This document shows, one piece after another, positions 6,223 to 13,791 of a DNA stretch of 20,072 bases. The translations under genes and the position numbers were made by a program. Below the pieces are notes generated by a model. That model made no database searches. It was not told where the DNA came from and saw only the letters and a list, made by a program, of their open reading frames with translations. Position 1 is the first letter of the stretch; every line of letters starts with the position of its first letter. This DNA is from JBBDYG01 sp040901765 (GTDB lineage: Bacteria > Planctomycetota > Planctomycetia > Pirellulales > Lacipirellulaceae). Location of the stretch: positions 1 through 20,072 of the forward strand of contig JBBDYG010000085.1 in the NCBI GenBank assembly GCA_040901765.1, written 5' to 3'.

Positions 6223-6591
6223 ATGATTCAAATGCAATCCCGCCTGAACGTGGCGGACAATACCGGCGCCAAGGAAGTCATGTGCATCAAAGTGCTGGGC
6301 GGCAGTCGCCGCCGCACGGCGGGCATTGGCGACGTGATCATTTGCAGCGTGAAGAGTGTGATCCCGTCGAGCGAAGTGAAGAAGAAGGCAGTCGTCCGCG
6401 GAGTGATTGTGCGGTGTAAGTCGCCCACGCGCCGTCCCGATGGGAGCTACGTGCGGTTCGACTCCAATGCCATCGTGTTGATCGACAAAGACAATAACCC
6501 GCGCGGGACGCGCATTTTCGGCGCCGTGGCTCGCGAGCTGCGCGATCGCCGTTTTATGAAAATCGTCAGTTTGGCAAACGAAGTTGTGTAG
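6223..6591 (+). CDS. rplN: 50S ribosomal protein L14
   Basis: L14 helps form inter-subunit bridges and is the docking site of the silencing factor RsfS. The 122-residue product is the canonical length and shows MIQMQSRLNVADNTGAK at the start, RRRTAGIGDVIICSVK, KKKAVVRGVIVRCKSPTRRPDGSYVRFD, and the C-terminal RGTRIFGAVARELRD. The ATG at 6223 gives the exact family N-terminus. Only a weak purine stretch (GAGATTG, 6212-6218) precedes it. Confidence 0.98.
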   Translation: MIQMQSRLNVADNTGAKEVMCIKVLGGSRRRTAGIGDVIICSVKSVIPSSEVKKKAVVRGVIVRCKSPTRRPDGSYVRFDSNAIVLIDKDNNPRGTRIFGAVARELRDRRFMKIVSLANEVV

Positions 6592-6599
6592 AGGGGGGA

Positions 6600-6673
6600 G
6601 AGGCGAGGAGCGAGGGACGAGAAAGACAAGTGCCGTTACTTTCTCGCCCCTCGATCCTCACCCCTCGCTCCTC
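6600..6673 (+). repeat. Heptad hairpin between rplN and rplX
   Basis: The left arm has units GAGGCGA, GGAGCGA, GGGACGA, then GAAAG (6600-6625). The right arm has CTTTCTC, GCCCCTC, GATCCTC, ACCCCTC, GCTCCTC (6639-6673). The 13-nt loop follows the perfect inner GAGAAAG/CTTTCTC stem. Unlike the S10-operon hairpins upstream, a normal Shine-Dalgarno follows the right arm. Confidence 0.82.
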
Positions 6674-6689
6674 ACCGAAGGTGACCAAC

Positions 6690-7037
6690 ATGTTAATTCG
6701 CACAGGCGACACGGTGGAAATGATCGCCGGCAACAGCCACGGCACGCGGAGCCGCGTGATCAAGGTGGACCGCCAGACGGGCAAGGCGCTCGTCGAGGGG
6801 GTGAATCGCGTGTACAAGCACGTGAAGCGCAGCCAGAAGTATCCGCAAGGCGGCCGGCTCAGTAAGGAAATGCCGGTCCAGCTTTCCAATGTGATGTTTG
6901 TGTGCCCTTCGTGCAGCAAGGCGGCGCGACTGGGCGCGCGCTTTTTGCAGGATGGAGTCAAAGAACGGTTTTGCAAGAAGTGCGGCACCGGCGTTGGTGA
7001 AATCGCGCCGGCGAAGAAGGCCCACGCGACGAAATAG
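6690..7037 (+). CDS. rplX: 50S ribosomal protein L24 with C-terminal zinc ribbon
   Basis: L24 starts 23S rRNA folding near the tunnel exit. The 115-residue product has the KOW motif (MLIRTGDTVEMIAGNSHGTRSRVIKV) and GVNRVYKHVKRSQKYPQGG. A C-terminal module holds cysteines 72, 75, 95 and 98 in a CPSC...CKKC arrangement, which looks like a zinc ribbon and is absent from E. coli L24. The ATG at 6690 has GAAGG (6677-6681) 8 nt upstream. In-frame upstream starts fall inside the repeat. Confidence 0.95.
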   Translation: MLIRTGDTVEMIAGNSHGTRSRVIKVDRQTGKALVEGVNRVYKHVKRSQKYPQGGRLSKEMPVQLSNVMFVCPSCSKAARLGARFLQDGVKERFCKKCGTGVGEIAPAKKAHATK

Positions 7038-7064
7038 GTGACGGTAATCGAAGGTAGTGATCGT

Positions 7065-7676
7065 ATGGCTAAGCAGGTTAAAGAAGAAGCTAAGCAGGAG
7101 AGTGACGGCACGCGGGCCGTGACCCCGCGTTTAGCACAGCGATATCAGCAAGAGATTCTGCCGGCGCTCGGCGAGAAGCTCGGTCAGAAGAACCATCTCG
7201 CGGTGCCGCGGCTGGTGAAGATCATCGTCAGCATGGGCGTGGGCAGCGCGATTAGCGACAAAAAGCACATGGAGGACGCGACGGCGGCGATGTCCGAAAT
7301 TACCGGCCAGAAGCCGTTGATATGCCGGGCCCGTAAGTCGATCGCGAACTTCCGCCTGCGTGAAGGCCTAGCGATCGGTTGCAAGGTCACTCTTCGCGGC
7401 CCGAGAATGTACGAGTTTCTCGATCGGCTGGTTTCAATTGCCCTGCCTCGTGTGCGGGACTTCCGCGGATTGAACCCCGCCGCCTTCGACGGTCACGGAA
7501 ATTACAGCCTGGGACTCAATGAACAACTCGTGTTTCCGGAATTGAACCCTGACAAATACACTCGCGCCCAAGGAATGAACATCGCCATTGTATGTAGTGG
7601 CGGGTCGGATGACGCGTCGCGGGAGTTGTTGACGATGTTCGGCATGCCATTCCGCCGCGAGGAAGCGGCAGCGTGA
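7065..7676 (+). CDS. rplE: 50S ribosomal protein L5
   Basis: L5 binds 5S rRNA in the central protuberance. The 203-residue product has the VPRLVKIIVSMGVGSAISDKK core, TGQKPLICRARKSIANFRLREG, the RVRDFRGLNPAAFDGHGNYSLGLNEQ signature and a conserved C-terminal MFGMPF. It is ~20 residues longer at the N-terminus than the usual 179. The ATG at 7065 is chosen because GAAGG (7050-7054) lies 10 nt upstream. GTG at 7038, directly after the rplX stop, would add nine residues and is less likely. Confidence 0.96.
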   Translation: MAKQVKEEAKQESDGTRAVTPRLAQRYQQEILPALGEKLGQKNHLAVPRLVKIIVSMGVGSAISDKKHMEDATAAMSEITGQKPLICRARKSIANFRLREGLAIGCKVTLRGPRMYEFLDRLVSIALPRVRDFRGLNPAAFDGHGNYSLGLNEQLVFPELNPDKYTRAQGMNIAIVCSGGSDDASRELLTMFGMPFRREEAAA

Positions 7677-7681
7677 GGAGA

Positions 7682-7780
7682 GGGGCCAGGAGTCAGGGGC
7701 CAGTGAATAAAAAAACGTAAGGCCACGAACCGAACCCACATGCAAGCCATTGATTACTGACCACTGACCACTGACCACTT
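7682..7780 (+). repeat. Heptad repeats between rplE and rpsN
   Basis: Left units GGGGCCA, GGAGTCA, GGGGCCA stand at 7682-7702. Right units TGATTAC, TGACCAC, TGACCAC, TGACCAC stand at 7751-7778. They are only partly complementary and 48 nt apart. The right array uses the same 7-mer as the rplP-rpmC spacer. A further 37 nt without repeats lie before rpsN. Confidence 0.75.
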
Positions 7781-7817
7781 ACAATACTTCGCATCGACCT
7801 TTTTGAGACCAACCGAC

Positions 7818-8003
7818 GTGGCTAGTAAATCGAAAATCGCCAAGGCCAATCAAACGCCGAAGTTCAGCTCGCGGAAAGAGTCGCGGTGCCAGATTTGCGG
7901 TCGGCCCCGCGCGGTGTATCGCAAGTTCCGCATTTGCCGCATTTGTTTCCGAAATCTGGCCAATAAAGGCGTAATTCCCGGAGTTCGGATGGCCAGTTGG
8001 TAG
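7818..8003 (+). CDS. rpsN: 30S ribosomal protein S14, zinc-binding type
   Basis: S14 is a late-assembling protein of the small-subunit head. The 61-residue product is the short type Z form: MASKSKIAKANQTPKFSSRK, then CQIC (C24, C27) and CRIC (C40, C43) for zinc, and the usual C-terminal IPGVRMASW. The GTG start at 7818 gives the exact family length. A weak GAG (7805-7807) lies 10 nt upstream. The in-frame TTG at 7803 would add five unlikely residues. Confidence 0.96.
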   Translation: MASKSKIAKANQTPKFSSRKESRCQICGRPRAVYRKFRICRICFRNLANKGVIPGVRMASW

Positions 8004-8006
8004 GAA

Positions 8007-8090
8007 GCGGTTAGCTCTTAGCTGTTAGCTATTAGCCAGACACGAATGATGTCGGTCTGGCTAACAGCTAATAACTAACAGCTAACAGCT
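8007..8090 (+). repeat. Heptad palindrome between rpsN and rpsH
   Basis: The left arm is GCGGTTA, GCTCTTA, GCTGTTA, GCTATTA, GCCAGA (8007-8040). The right arm is TCTGGC, TAACAGC, TAATAAC, TAACAGC, TAACAGC (8056-8089). It belongs to the same 7-mer family as the rplC-rplD and secY-adk spacers. A separate GAGGAG ribosome binding site follows it. Confidence 0.88.
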
Positions 8091-8115
8091 TAAAAGTTGA
8101 GGAGCCGTTGCCCGT

Positions 8116-8517
8116 ATGTTGACTGACCCACTTGCCGATATGCTGACCCGGATTCGCAACGCCGTGCGTGTCGAGCGACCGTTCGTGGCGATGCCGCTTT
8201 CGAAGGTGAAGCGAGGCGTGGCGGAAGTTCTCCGCCGCGAGGGCTACATTTGGGAATGGCGCGAAGAGCAGGAAGACCAAAGCCCGAACAAGCAGCTTCA
8301 CCTCGTTCTCAAGTACGGTCCCAACGGGGAGCGGGTGATTCGCCATATCAAACGCGTGAGCAAGCCGGGTCGTCGGGTTTATTCGCCCGCCGATCGGCTT
8401 AAGCCCGTGCTGAACGGAATGGGAATTTCCATCATCAGCACCAGCCGCGGCGTCATCAGCGACCGCGAAGCACGCCAAAAGAACCTCGGCGGCGAAGTGC
8501 TGTGCGAACTGTGGTGA
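8116..8517 (+). CDS. rpsH: 30S ribosomal protein S8
   Basis: S8 is a primary 16S rRNA binder and, in E. coli, the repressor of the spc operon. The 133-residue product starts MLTDPLADMLTRIRNAVRV, contains the KVKRGVAEVLRREGYI helix and RVSKPGRRVYSPADRLKPV, and ends with the highly conserved GISIISTSRGVISDREARQKNLGGEVLCELW. The ATG at 8116 has GAGGAG (8099-8104) 11 nt upstream. No S8-binding mimic was recognised near rplE. Confidence 0.98.
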   Translation: MLTDPLADMLTRIRNAVRVERPFVAMPLSKVKRGVAEVLRREGYIWEWREEQEDQSPNKQLHLVLKYGPNGERVIRHIKRVSKPGRRVYSPADRLKPVLNGMGISIISTSRGVISDREARQKNLGGEVLCELW

Positions 8518-8532
8518 AGCGGCAAACAACAG

Positions 8533-8615
8533 CGATAAACGATGAGCGATGAACGATAAGTGAAAAGACGGACAGATCAGCCCCTAGCCCCTAGCCCCTA
8601 GCCCCTAGCCCCTAG
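8533..8615 (+). repeat. Two tandem heptad arrays between rpsH and rplF
   Basis: Four units of the form CGATRAN (CGATAAA, CGATGAG, CGATGAA, CGATAAG) occupy 8533-8560. Five perfect copies of CCCCTAG occupy 8581-8615 and end 2 nt before the rplF start codon. The two arrays are not complementary, so this spacer has direct heptads without a hairpin. Confidence 0.92.
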
Positions 8616-8617
8616 TC

Positions 8618-9154
8618 ATGTCTCGCATTGGACAAAAACCCGTAGCCGTTCCCACGGACGCCAAGGTGAACGTGGCCGATCGGCTGATCACCGTCGAAGG
8701 GAAACTCGGCAAGCTGACGTATACTCATCGGCCGGAGATCGCGGTCGCGATCGAGAATGGAGAGGTCGTGTGCAGCCGCAATAACGACGAGCGCGAAGCA
8801 CGCGCTTATCACGGCCTAACTCGCGCGCTGATCCAGAACATGATTGTGGGGGTAACGCAGGGCTACGAAAAGAAGCTGGAAATCCAAGGGGTGGGCTACC
8901 TAGGCGCGATCCAGGGCAGCACGCTTCAATTGCGGGTTGGGTTTGCGAACGAAGTCCACAAACAGATTCCAACAGAACTGCAGGTGACGTGCCCCGATCA
9001 GACTCACATTTTGATTAAGGGCACGGACAAGCAGAAGGTTGGCCAATTTGCCGCCGAGGTGCGGGCCGTGCGAAAGCCCGAACCGTACAAAGGAAAAGGC
9101 ATCCGCTACGATGGCGAGCAGGTTCGTCGCAAGGCCGGCAAGACGGCGAAGTAA
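8618..9154 (+). CDS. rplF: 50S ribosomal protein L6
   Basis: L6 is a two-domain protein near the factor-binding site. The 178-residue product has MSRIGQKPVAVP at the start, the first domain with GKLGKLTYTHRPEI, then GVTQGYEKKLEIQGVGYLGAIQG and the signature RAVRKPEPYKGKGIRYDGE in the second domain. Length is typical. The ATG at 8618 follows the CCCCTAG array directly, with no Shine-Dalgarno in the preceding 50 nt. Confidence 0.98.
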   Translation: MSRIGQKPVAVPTDAKVNVADRLITVEGKLGKLTYTHRPEIAVAIENGEVVCSRNNDEREARAYHGLTRALIQNMIVGVTQGYEKKLEIQGVGYLGAIQGSTLQLRVGFANEVHKQIPTELQVTCPDQTHILIKGTDKQKVGQFAAEVRAVRKPEPYKGKGIRYDGEQVRRKAGKTAK

Positions 9155-9183
9155 TCACTATTTGTGTATCGGCAGTTAGGGGC

Positions 9184-9253
9184 GCCACTGCTGGCTGGCC
9201 CAGCAGTGAGAACCGGGTATCAGCTTCGCACTGCTGGACGAGCCAGCAGTGGC
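9184..9253 (+). repeat. 25-bp inverted repeat between rplF and rplR
   Basis: The arms 9184-9208 and 9229-9253 match at 23 of 25 positions around a 20-nt loop. Each arm contains its own CACTGCTGG...CCAGCAGTG dyad. It is not made of heptads and resembles the rpsQ-rplN element in design. The rplR start lies 22 nt after it. Confidence 0.88.
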
Positions 9254-9275
9254 ACCGCGCAAACGAGTCACGATC

Positions 9276-9644
9276 ATGCAACATTCCCGAACAATCAACT
9301 TACAACGACAACGTCGGACGCATCGGGTTCGGAAATGGGTCCGCGGCACGGCGGAGCGGCCGCGGCTGAGTGTGTCGCGCAGCCATCGGCACATTTCCGC
9401 CCAAGTCATCGACGATCAGGCCGGCCGAACGCTGGCTTCGGCATCGACGCTCGAGTCGGAGATCGCGGGCGCAGGAAAGTACGCTGGAAATAAAGCGGCG
9501 GCCGAGGCGGTGGGCAAGGAAATTGCCGCGCGGGCTACCGCCGCTGGAATCAAGCAGGTCTGCTTCGATCGCGGACCCTTCAAATATCACGGTCGTGTGG
9601 CGGCACTCGCCGAAGCGGCCCGAACTGCGGGATTGGAGTTCTAA
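9276..9644 (+). CDS. rplR: 50S ribosomal protein L18
   Basis: L18 binds 5S rRNA with L5. The 122-residue product has RQRRTHRVRKWVRGTAERPRLSVSRSHRHISAQVID at the N-terminus, ASTLE, a GNKAAAEAVGKEIAARA helix and the C-terminal FDRGPFKYHGRVAALAEAAR. The ATG at 9276 is favoured. The in-frame GTG at 9249 falls inside the inverted repeat. No strong Shine-Dalgarno is visible upstream. rpsE begins one nucleotide after the stop, so the pair is coupled. Confidence 0.96.
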   Translation: MQHSRTINLQRQRRTHRVRKWVRGTAERPRLSVSRSHRHISAQVIDDQAGRTLASASTLESEIAGAGKYAGNKAAAEAVGKEIAARATAAGIKQVCFDRGPFKYHGRVAALAEAARTAGLEF

Positions 9645-9645
9645 A

Positions 9646-10233
9646 ATGGCTCAAAACACCAGAGCACCCAGAAATTCCAAGTCTCGAGATTCCGGTCCTT
9701 CTTCAGGGAAAGGGATGCCCGCCGGCAAGCGAACGTCTGTCGGCGCCGAGCCCGAAGAACGACAGCGCGGCGAGTTGAACGAGAACGTCGTCAAGATCAA
9801 GCGGTGCGCCGCGGTGATTAAGGGCGGGCGGCGGTTCAGTTTTGCGGCGATGGTCGTCCTGGGCGACGGCAATGGCAAAGTCGGTTGGGGCTACGGCAAA
9901 GCGAATGAAGTTCCACCGAGCGTCGAAAAAGCCCGCAAGGAAGCGATGCGGAGTATGATTACCGTCCCCCTCAACGGCTCGACGATACCACACGTGGTTG
10001 ATTCGAAGTACGGCGCGGCTTACGTGCGACTGGTGCCGGCTTCGCCCGGTACGGGGGTGATCGCCGGCGCGGCGGTACGGGCGGTATGCGAATCGGCTGG
10101 CATTCACGACATCCTCACCAAGAGCTTCGGCTCCAACAATCCCGTGTCGCTCGTCAAGGCGACGATGCAAGCCCTCACCCAACTGCGGCCAAAGATGGAC
10201 GTCGAGCGGCTTCGCGGAGTAACTCTCTCATGA
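9646..10233 (+). CDS. rpsE: 30S ribosomal protein S5
   Basis: S5 acts in decoding accuracy and in mRNA unwinding with S3 and S4. The 195-residue product has a basic, Ser-rich N-terminal extension of about 30-40 residues, then the family core: VVKIKRCAAVIKGGRRFSF, the AAMVVLGDGNGKVGWGYGKANEVPPSVEKA signature, and PASPGTGVIAGAAVRAVCESAGI in the second domain. GGAG (9635-9638) in the end of rplR is 7 nt from the ATG. Its stop overlaps the rplO start (ATGA at 10230-10233). Confidence 0.97.
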   Translation: MAQNTRAPRNSKSRDSGPSSGKGMPAGKRTSVGAEPEERQRGELNENVVKIKRCAAVIKGGRRFSFAAMVVLGDGNGKVGWGYGKANEVPPSVEKARKEAMRSMITVPLNGSTIPHVVDSKYGAAYVRLVPASPGTGVIAGAAVRAVCESAGIHDILTKSFGSNNPVSLVKATMQALTQLRPKMDVERLRGVTLS

Positions 10234-10742
10234 TTTTGGACGACATTCATCGTGGCATACAAAAGAACCGCAAGCGGAAGCGGATCGGCCGCGGCATCGG
10301 TTCGGGTCACGGCAAGACGGCCGGCCGCGGTCACAAGGGCGCCGGCTCGCGGGCCGGTTTTTCCATGCGACCGACGTTCCAGGGGGGGCAGATGTCCCTC
10401 GTGATGCGGACTCCAAAGCGGGGTTTCAACAATCGCTGGGGCAAAACGGTGGCGGTGGTGAATATCGGCGAACTGAATGATGCTTTTTCCGGGGGTGAAG
10501 AAATTACGCCCGAAATACTCGCAGCCCGAAATATTGCCAAAGGCCGCTTCGACGAGTTGAAAGTGCTCGGCGACGGCGAGATTACCAAGAAACTCAAGAT
10601 TTCGGCGCATCGCTTCAGCCAGTCGGCCCGAGAAAAAATCGAGAAGGCCGGCGGGCAGGCGTTAGAATTGCCCGCCAAGGCCCTGGTTGGAAAGCAGCGT
10701 GCCGCCGCAGAGAAAAAGGCTGCGGCCAGCAAATCGCCATGA
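10230..10742 (+). CDS. rplO: 50S ribosomal protein L15
   Basis: L15 is an assembly protein linking domains of 23S rRNA. The 170-residue product shows KRKRIGRGIGSGHGKTAGRGHKGAGSRAG at the N-terminus and FQGGQMSLVMRTPKRGFNN, then the C-terminal globular domain with GRFDELKVLGDGEITKKLKI. It overlaps rpsE by four bases and has GGAG (10216-10219) 10 nt upstream. In most bacteria rpmD (L30) would separate rpsE and rplO. Here it is absent. Confidence 0.97.
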   Translation: MILDDIHRGIQKNRKRKRIGRGIGSGHGKTAGRGHKGAGSRAGFSMRPTFQGGQMSLVMRTPKRGFNNRWGKTVAVVNIGELNDAFSGGEEITPEILAARNIAKGRFDELKVLGDGEITKKLKISAHRFSQSAREKIEKAGGQALELPAKALVGKQRAAAEKKAAASKSP

Positions 10743-10883
10743 ACCGCGGCGCTGCTGACCAAATGCCGAGTGATTTGGCTGTCCCTCCCTCGCGGCGTGG
10801 CCCTTTGCGATTCCTGGTAAAGCCGAATCCTGCTATCCTATTCTGCCTGCGCCCTGCCGATCCCGTCCGAGAGTAATTGAGCC

Positions 10884-12245
10884 ATGTGGGAAAAGTTTCG
10901 CGTCGTTTGGCAGATACCCGAGCTGCGGCAGAAAATCCTGCTGACACTCTTGATGCTCGGTATCTACCGCATCGGCTTCCAGATTCATCTGCCGATGATC
11001 AACAGCCAGGCGGCTGCCGCGCAGAGCGAGCAAACTGGCGGCATTGGGGACATTCTGCGGCAAGTCGCCGTGTTCAGTGCCAGCGAGCTCGATCAGGCGA
11101 CGATCTTCGGCCTGGGCATCATGCCCTACATTTCCGCTTCGATCATTTTTCAGCTTTTGGGCAGCGTCTATCCGCCGCTGGAACGGCTGCAAAAGGAGGG
11201 CGAAGCGGGGCGTAAAAAAATCAACGAGTACACGCGCTACGCCACCGTCGTGTTATGTATCATACAGAGTTATTTCTATCTGCCGTACATCGAATCGCGG
11301 GAAGGCCTGATTCATGCGCAGTTTCTCAACGCGTCGGGCGACTTGCTCTGGAATTGGAAGTTCATCGCGGTCATGGTTATGACCGCCGGCACGATCTTTT
11401 TGATGTGGCTGGGCGAGCAGATCGATGAATTCGGCATCGGCAACGGCATTAGCCTGTTGATCATGGCCGGCATTCTGGCCCGCATGCCGGGGGCCGGGTA
11501 TCAACTGCTGCAGCAATCGACGCTCAATCTGGGTGAAACGGGCAAGCTCGATCCGGCCAAATTGATGCTGCTGGCCGTCATCTTCGTGGCCGTCGTGGTG
11601 GGAGTGGTGTTCATCACGCTCGGGCAGCGGCGAATTCCGATGCAGAGCGCCAAGCACGTCCGCGGACGGCGAGTCTTCGGCGGAACACGGCAGTATTTGC
11701 CGTTGCGGGTCAACCAGGCGGGCGTGATGCCGATCATCTTCGCCAGCAGCCTGCTGATGTTCCCGATGCTGATCGTCACTCAGCTTGCCGCGGTCACTGC
11801 CGGAGGCGCGGAGGACAGTTGGTGGCGCGGTTTCTTGCAATGGGCCAATGAAGTGTTTAACTACGGTACCTATCCGTACAATGTCAGCTACCTGATTTTG
11901 ATCTACTTCTTCTGTTATTTCTGGACGGCGATCACCTTCAACCCGAAGGACATGGCCGAGAATCTGAAGAATTTTGGTTCGTTTATACCTGGGTATCGTC
12001 CCGGTAAGCGGACGGCGGATTATCTGGAAAAGGTGATGGTTCGAATCACCTACGTAGGCGCCGGGTTCTTGGCTGCGATTGCGATTGTGCCCGTGATCAT
12101 CAATCAGGCCCTCGACGTCGATCTGAACATTGCAAGCTTTTACGGCGGCACAAGCTTGCTGATTGCCGTGAGCGTGGCGTTTGACTTGGTGCAGAAGATC
12201 GATAGCCATCTGGTGATGCGAAATTACAAGGGGCTCTTGGAATAG
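10884..12245 (+). CDS. secY: Protein translocase subunit SecY
   Basis: SecY is the channel of the Sec translocon in the inner membrane. The 453-residue product has ten hydrophobic segments, at roughly 17-37, 73-95, 119-136, 160-178, 186-200, 227-246, 278-300, 333-352, 388-407 and 418-434. It carries GLGIMPYISASIIFQLL, LGEQIDEFGIGNGISLLI, LPLRVNQAGVMPIIFASSLL and FIPGYRPGKRTADYL, all SecY hallmarks. The loop after segment 1 is a little longer than in E. coli. The 141-nt gap before it holds only a weak extended -10-like TGCTATCCT (10831-10839). Translation would rely on weak GAG motifs upstream. Confidence 0.98.
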   Translation: MWEKFRVVWQIPELRQKILLTLLMLGIYRIGFQIHLPMINSQAAAAQSEQTGGIGDILRQVAVFSASELDQATIFGLGIMPYISASIIFQLLGSVYPPLERLQKEGEAGRKKINEYTRYATVVLCIIQSYFYLPYIESREGLIHAQFLNASGDLLWNWKFIAVMVMTAGTIFLMWLGEQIDEFGIGNGISLLIMAGILARMPGAGYQLLQQSTLNLGETGKLDPAKLMLLAVIFVAVVVGVVFITLGQRRIPMQSAKHVRGRRVFGGTRQYLPLRVNQAGVMPIIFASSLLMFPMLIVTQLAAVTAGGAEDSWWRGFLQWANEVFNYGTYPYNVSYLILIYFFCYFWTAITFNPKDMAENLKNFGSFIPGYRPGKRTADYLEKVMVRITYVGAGFLAAIAIVPVIINQALDVDLNIASFYGGTSLLIAVSVAFDLVQKIDSHLVMRNYKGLLE

Positions 12246-12327
12246 CTGTTAGCCATTAGCTTTTAGTTGTTAGCCACAAGAGGTAGTCCTTCTTATAGCT
12301 GCTGGCTAACAGCTAACAGCTAACGGC
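12245..12327 (+). repeat. Heptad inverted repeat between secY and adk
   Basis: The left arm is GCTGTTA, GCCATTA, GCTTTTA, GTTGTTA, GCCAC (from 12245). The right arm is GGCTAACAGCTAACAGC followed by TAACGGC, ending at 12327. The stem base pairs over at least nine positions with one U-G wobble. It shares its 7-mer with the rplC-rplD and rpsN-rpsH spacers. adk starts 8 nt after the stem. Confidence 0.83.
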
Positions 12328-12335
12328 TTCGTACA

Positions 12336-12887
12336 ATGCGGATCGTGTTCATCGGACCTCCTGGATCGGGAAAAGGCACTCAAGCCGAGCGATTGGCCCA
12401 CAGGTTGGGCTTGGTCCACCTGTCGACGGGCGAGGTATTGCGGCAGGCGCGGGACGCTGGCGCGCCATTAGGCCTGGAAGCAGCGAAGTATTTCGAAACG
12501 GGCCGCCTGGTGCCCGATTCGCTGGTGGTGCAGATCGTCGCCGATCGACTTGCCGAATTGAACCGAGGCGAATGCTGTTTGTTCGACGGCTTCCCGCGGA
12601 CGTTATCTCAGGCGAAAGATCTCGACGCATTGCTGGCCGAGCAGGGAACGCCACTTGACTTGGTGATAGAATTTGAAGTGGGCCAGGCGGAACTGCTGCG
12701 GCGGCTGTCGGAGCGGGGCCGCGTCGATGATGATGAAGCGACCGTCCGGCGGCGGCTGGAGGTGTACGAGATCGAGACTCGCCCCCTAGTGGACTATTAC
12801 AGCGACCGCGGAGTGCTCAAGACGGTGGATGCCACGGGGCCGGTCGACGAAATCGCTGAGCGCATCGAAAGCACCGTCACGAAATAG
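12336..12887 (+). CDS. adk: Adenylate kinase, short form
   Basis: Adenylate kinase interconverts ATP plus AMP with two ADP in the cytoplasm. The 183-residue product has the P-loop GPPGSGKGT (7-15), STGEVLR of the AMP site (30-36), DGFPRT (84-89), and GRVDDDEATVRRRLEVYEIETRPLVDYY (from 128). The lid between the arginines is short, so it is the short-lid type rather than the 214-residue E. coli form, and there is no zinc-binding cysteine set. It sits between secY and map, as in many Gram-positive bacteria. No clear Shine-Dalgarno precedes the ATG. Confidence 0.97.
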   Translation: MRIVFIGPPGSGKGTQAERLAHRLGLVHLSTGEVLRQARDAGAPLGLEAAKYFETGRLVPDSLVVQIVADRLAELNRGECCLFDGFPRTLSQAKDLDALLAEQGTPLDLVIEFEVGQAELLRRLSERGRVDDDEATVRRRLEVYEIETRPLVDYYSDRGVLKTVDATGPVDEIAERIESTVTK

Positions 12888-12978
12888 CCATCCCTCCCTG
12901 CGGCGGCGAAGTCGAGCCGCCTTCCTGCAGCGCCGTTAAAGACACAAATTCCGACGAGAATCGTCGATTGATCGAACC

Positions 12979-13791
12979 GTGATTCAACTCAAATCGGAGC
13001 GTGAAATCAGCCTGATGCGTCAGGCCGGGTTGGCCGTTTGGCGAGCCCACCAGATCGCGGGGCGGATGGTCGCTCCCGGTGTGTCCACGCTCGAGATTGA
13101 CCGGGCGATCACCGAGTATTTTGCGAAGCTGAGCGCCGAGCCGCTTTTCAAGAACTATCCGCACCATCAAAAGGGAAAGCCACGTTTCCCCGCCGTCTGC
13201 TGCATGTCGATTAACGAAGAGGTCGTGCATGGACTTCCTCGAAATAAGCCGCTCAAAGAAGGTGATATCCTGAGCCTCGACACGGGCTGTCGACTGAATG
13301 GCTGGTGTGGCGACGCGGCCTGGACATACAGCGTGGGCCGGATTTCACCCGAAGTGCAAAGCCTGCTCGATGCGACTCTGGGGGCGCTCGAGTTGGCGTT
13401 CGAGCTTATGCACAGCAAATCGATGTGGAGCCAGGTCGCCCTTGAAATGTCGGAGTACGTCGGCGACCACGGTTATACGACCGTCGAGTGCTTTGTCGGC
13501 CATGGCATCGGTCGCAAGATGCACGAAGAACCACAGGTTCCTAACTTTTTCAGCCGGTCGCTACGTGGGCGGGGAGATTTCCGCCTGGAGTCGGGACTGG
13601 TGATCGCGGTGGAGCCAATGGTCAACATGGGAACGAAGCGCGTGAAAATGTGCCGCGACCACTGGACTCAGGTTACGGCCGACGGCAAGCCAAGCGCCCA
13701 TTTTGAGCACACCATCGCCATCACCGAAGAGGGTCCGATTCAACTGACCCGGGCCCCTGAGCCGGCGGAAAAGGAACTGGTGCTGGCGTAG
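12979..13791 (+). CDS. map: Methionine aminopeptidase, type I
   Basis: This enzyme removes the initiator methionine from new proteins. The 270-residue product has the pita-bread fold markers and all five metal ligands: D101 (LSLDTGC), D112 (GDAAWT), H175 (GHGIGRKMHEEP), E212 (AVEPM) and E243 (FEHTI), plus H84 in VVHGLP. GTG at 12979 gives MIQLKSEREISLMRQAG, the expected N-terminus. No strong Shine-Dalgarno is visible. The 91-nt spacer holds a small inverted repeat (GGCGGC...GCCGCC) but no heptads. infA, which often follows map, is missing. Confidence 0.96.
   Translation: MIQLKSEREISLMRQAGLAVWRAHQIAGRMVAPGVSTLEIDRAITEYFAKLSAEPLFKNYPHHQKGKPRFPAVCCMSINEEVVHGLPRNKPLKEGDILSLDTGCRLNGWCGDAAWTYSVGRISPEVQSLLDATLGALELAFELMHSKSMWSQVALEMSEYVGDHGYTTVECFVGHGIGRKMHEEPQVPNFFSRSLRGRGDFRLESGLVIAVEPMVNMGTKRVKMCRDHWTQVTADGKPSAHFEHTIAITEEGPIQLTRAPEPAEKELVLA

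Noticed and set aside
10759..10778. Terminator after rplO (CCAAAT...ATTTGG)
   Set aside because: The stem is only 6 bp, AT-rich and not followed by a T-tract.
10805..10839. Promoter before secY (TTGCGA and TGCTATCCT)
   Set aside because: The spacing between the boxes is 23 nt and the -35 at the proper distance is poor. Only the extended -10 is suggestive.
11253..12209. A 318-codon minus-strand open frame in secY
   Set aside because: It is an antisense shadow, rich in His, Gln and Arg, without a ribosome binding site or recognisable domain.
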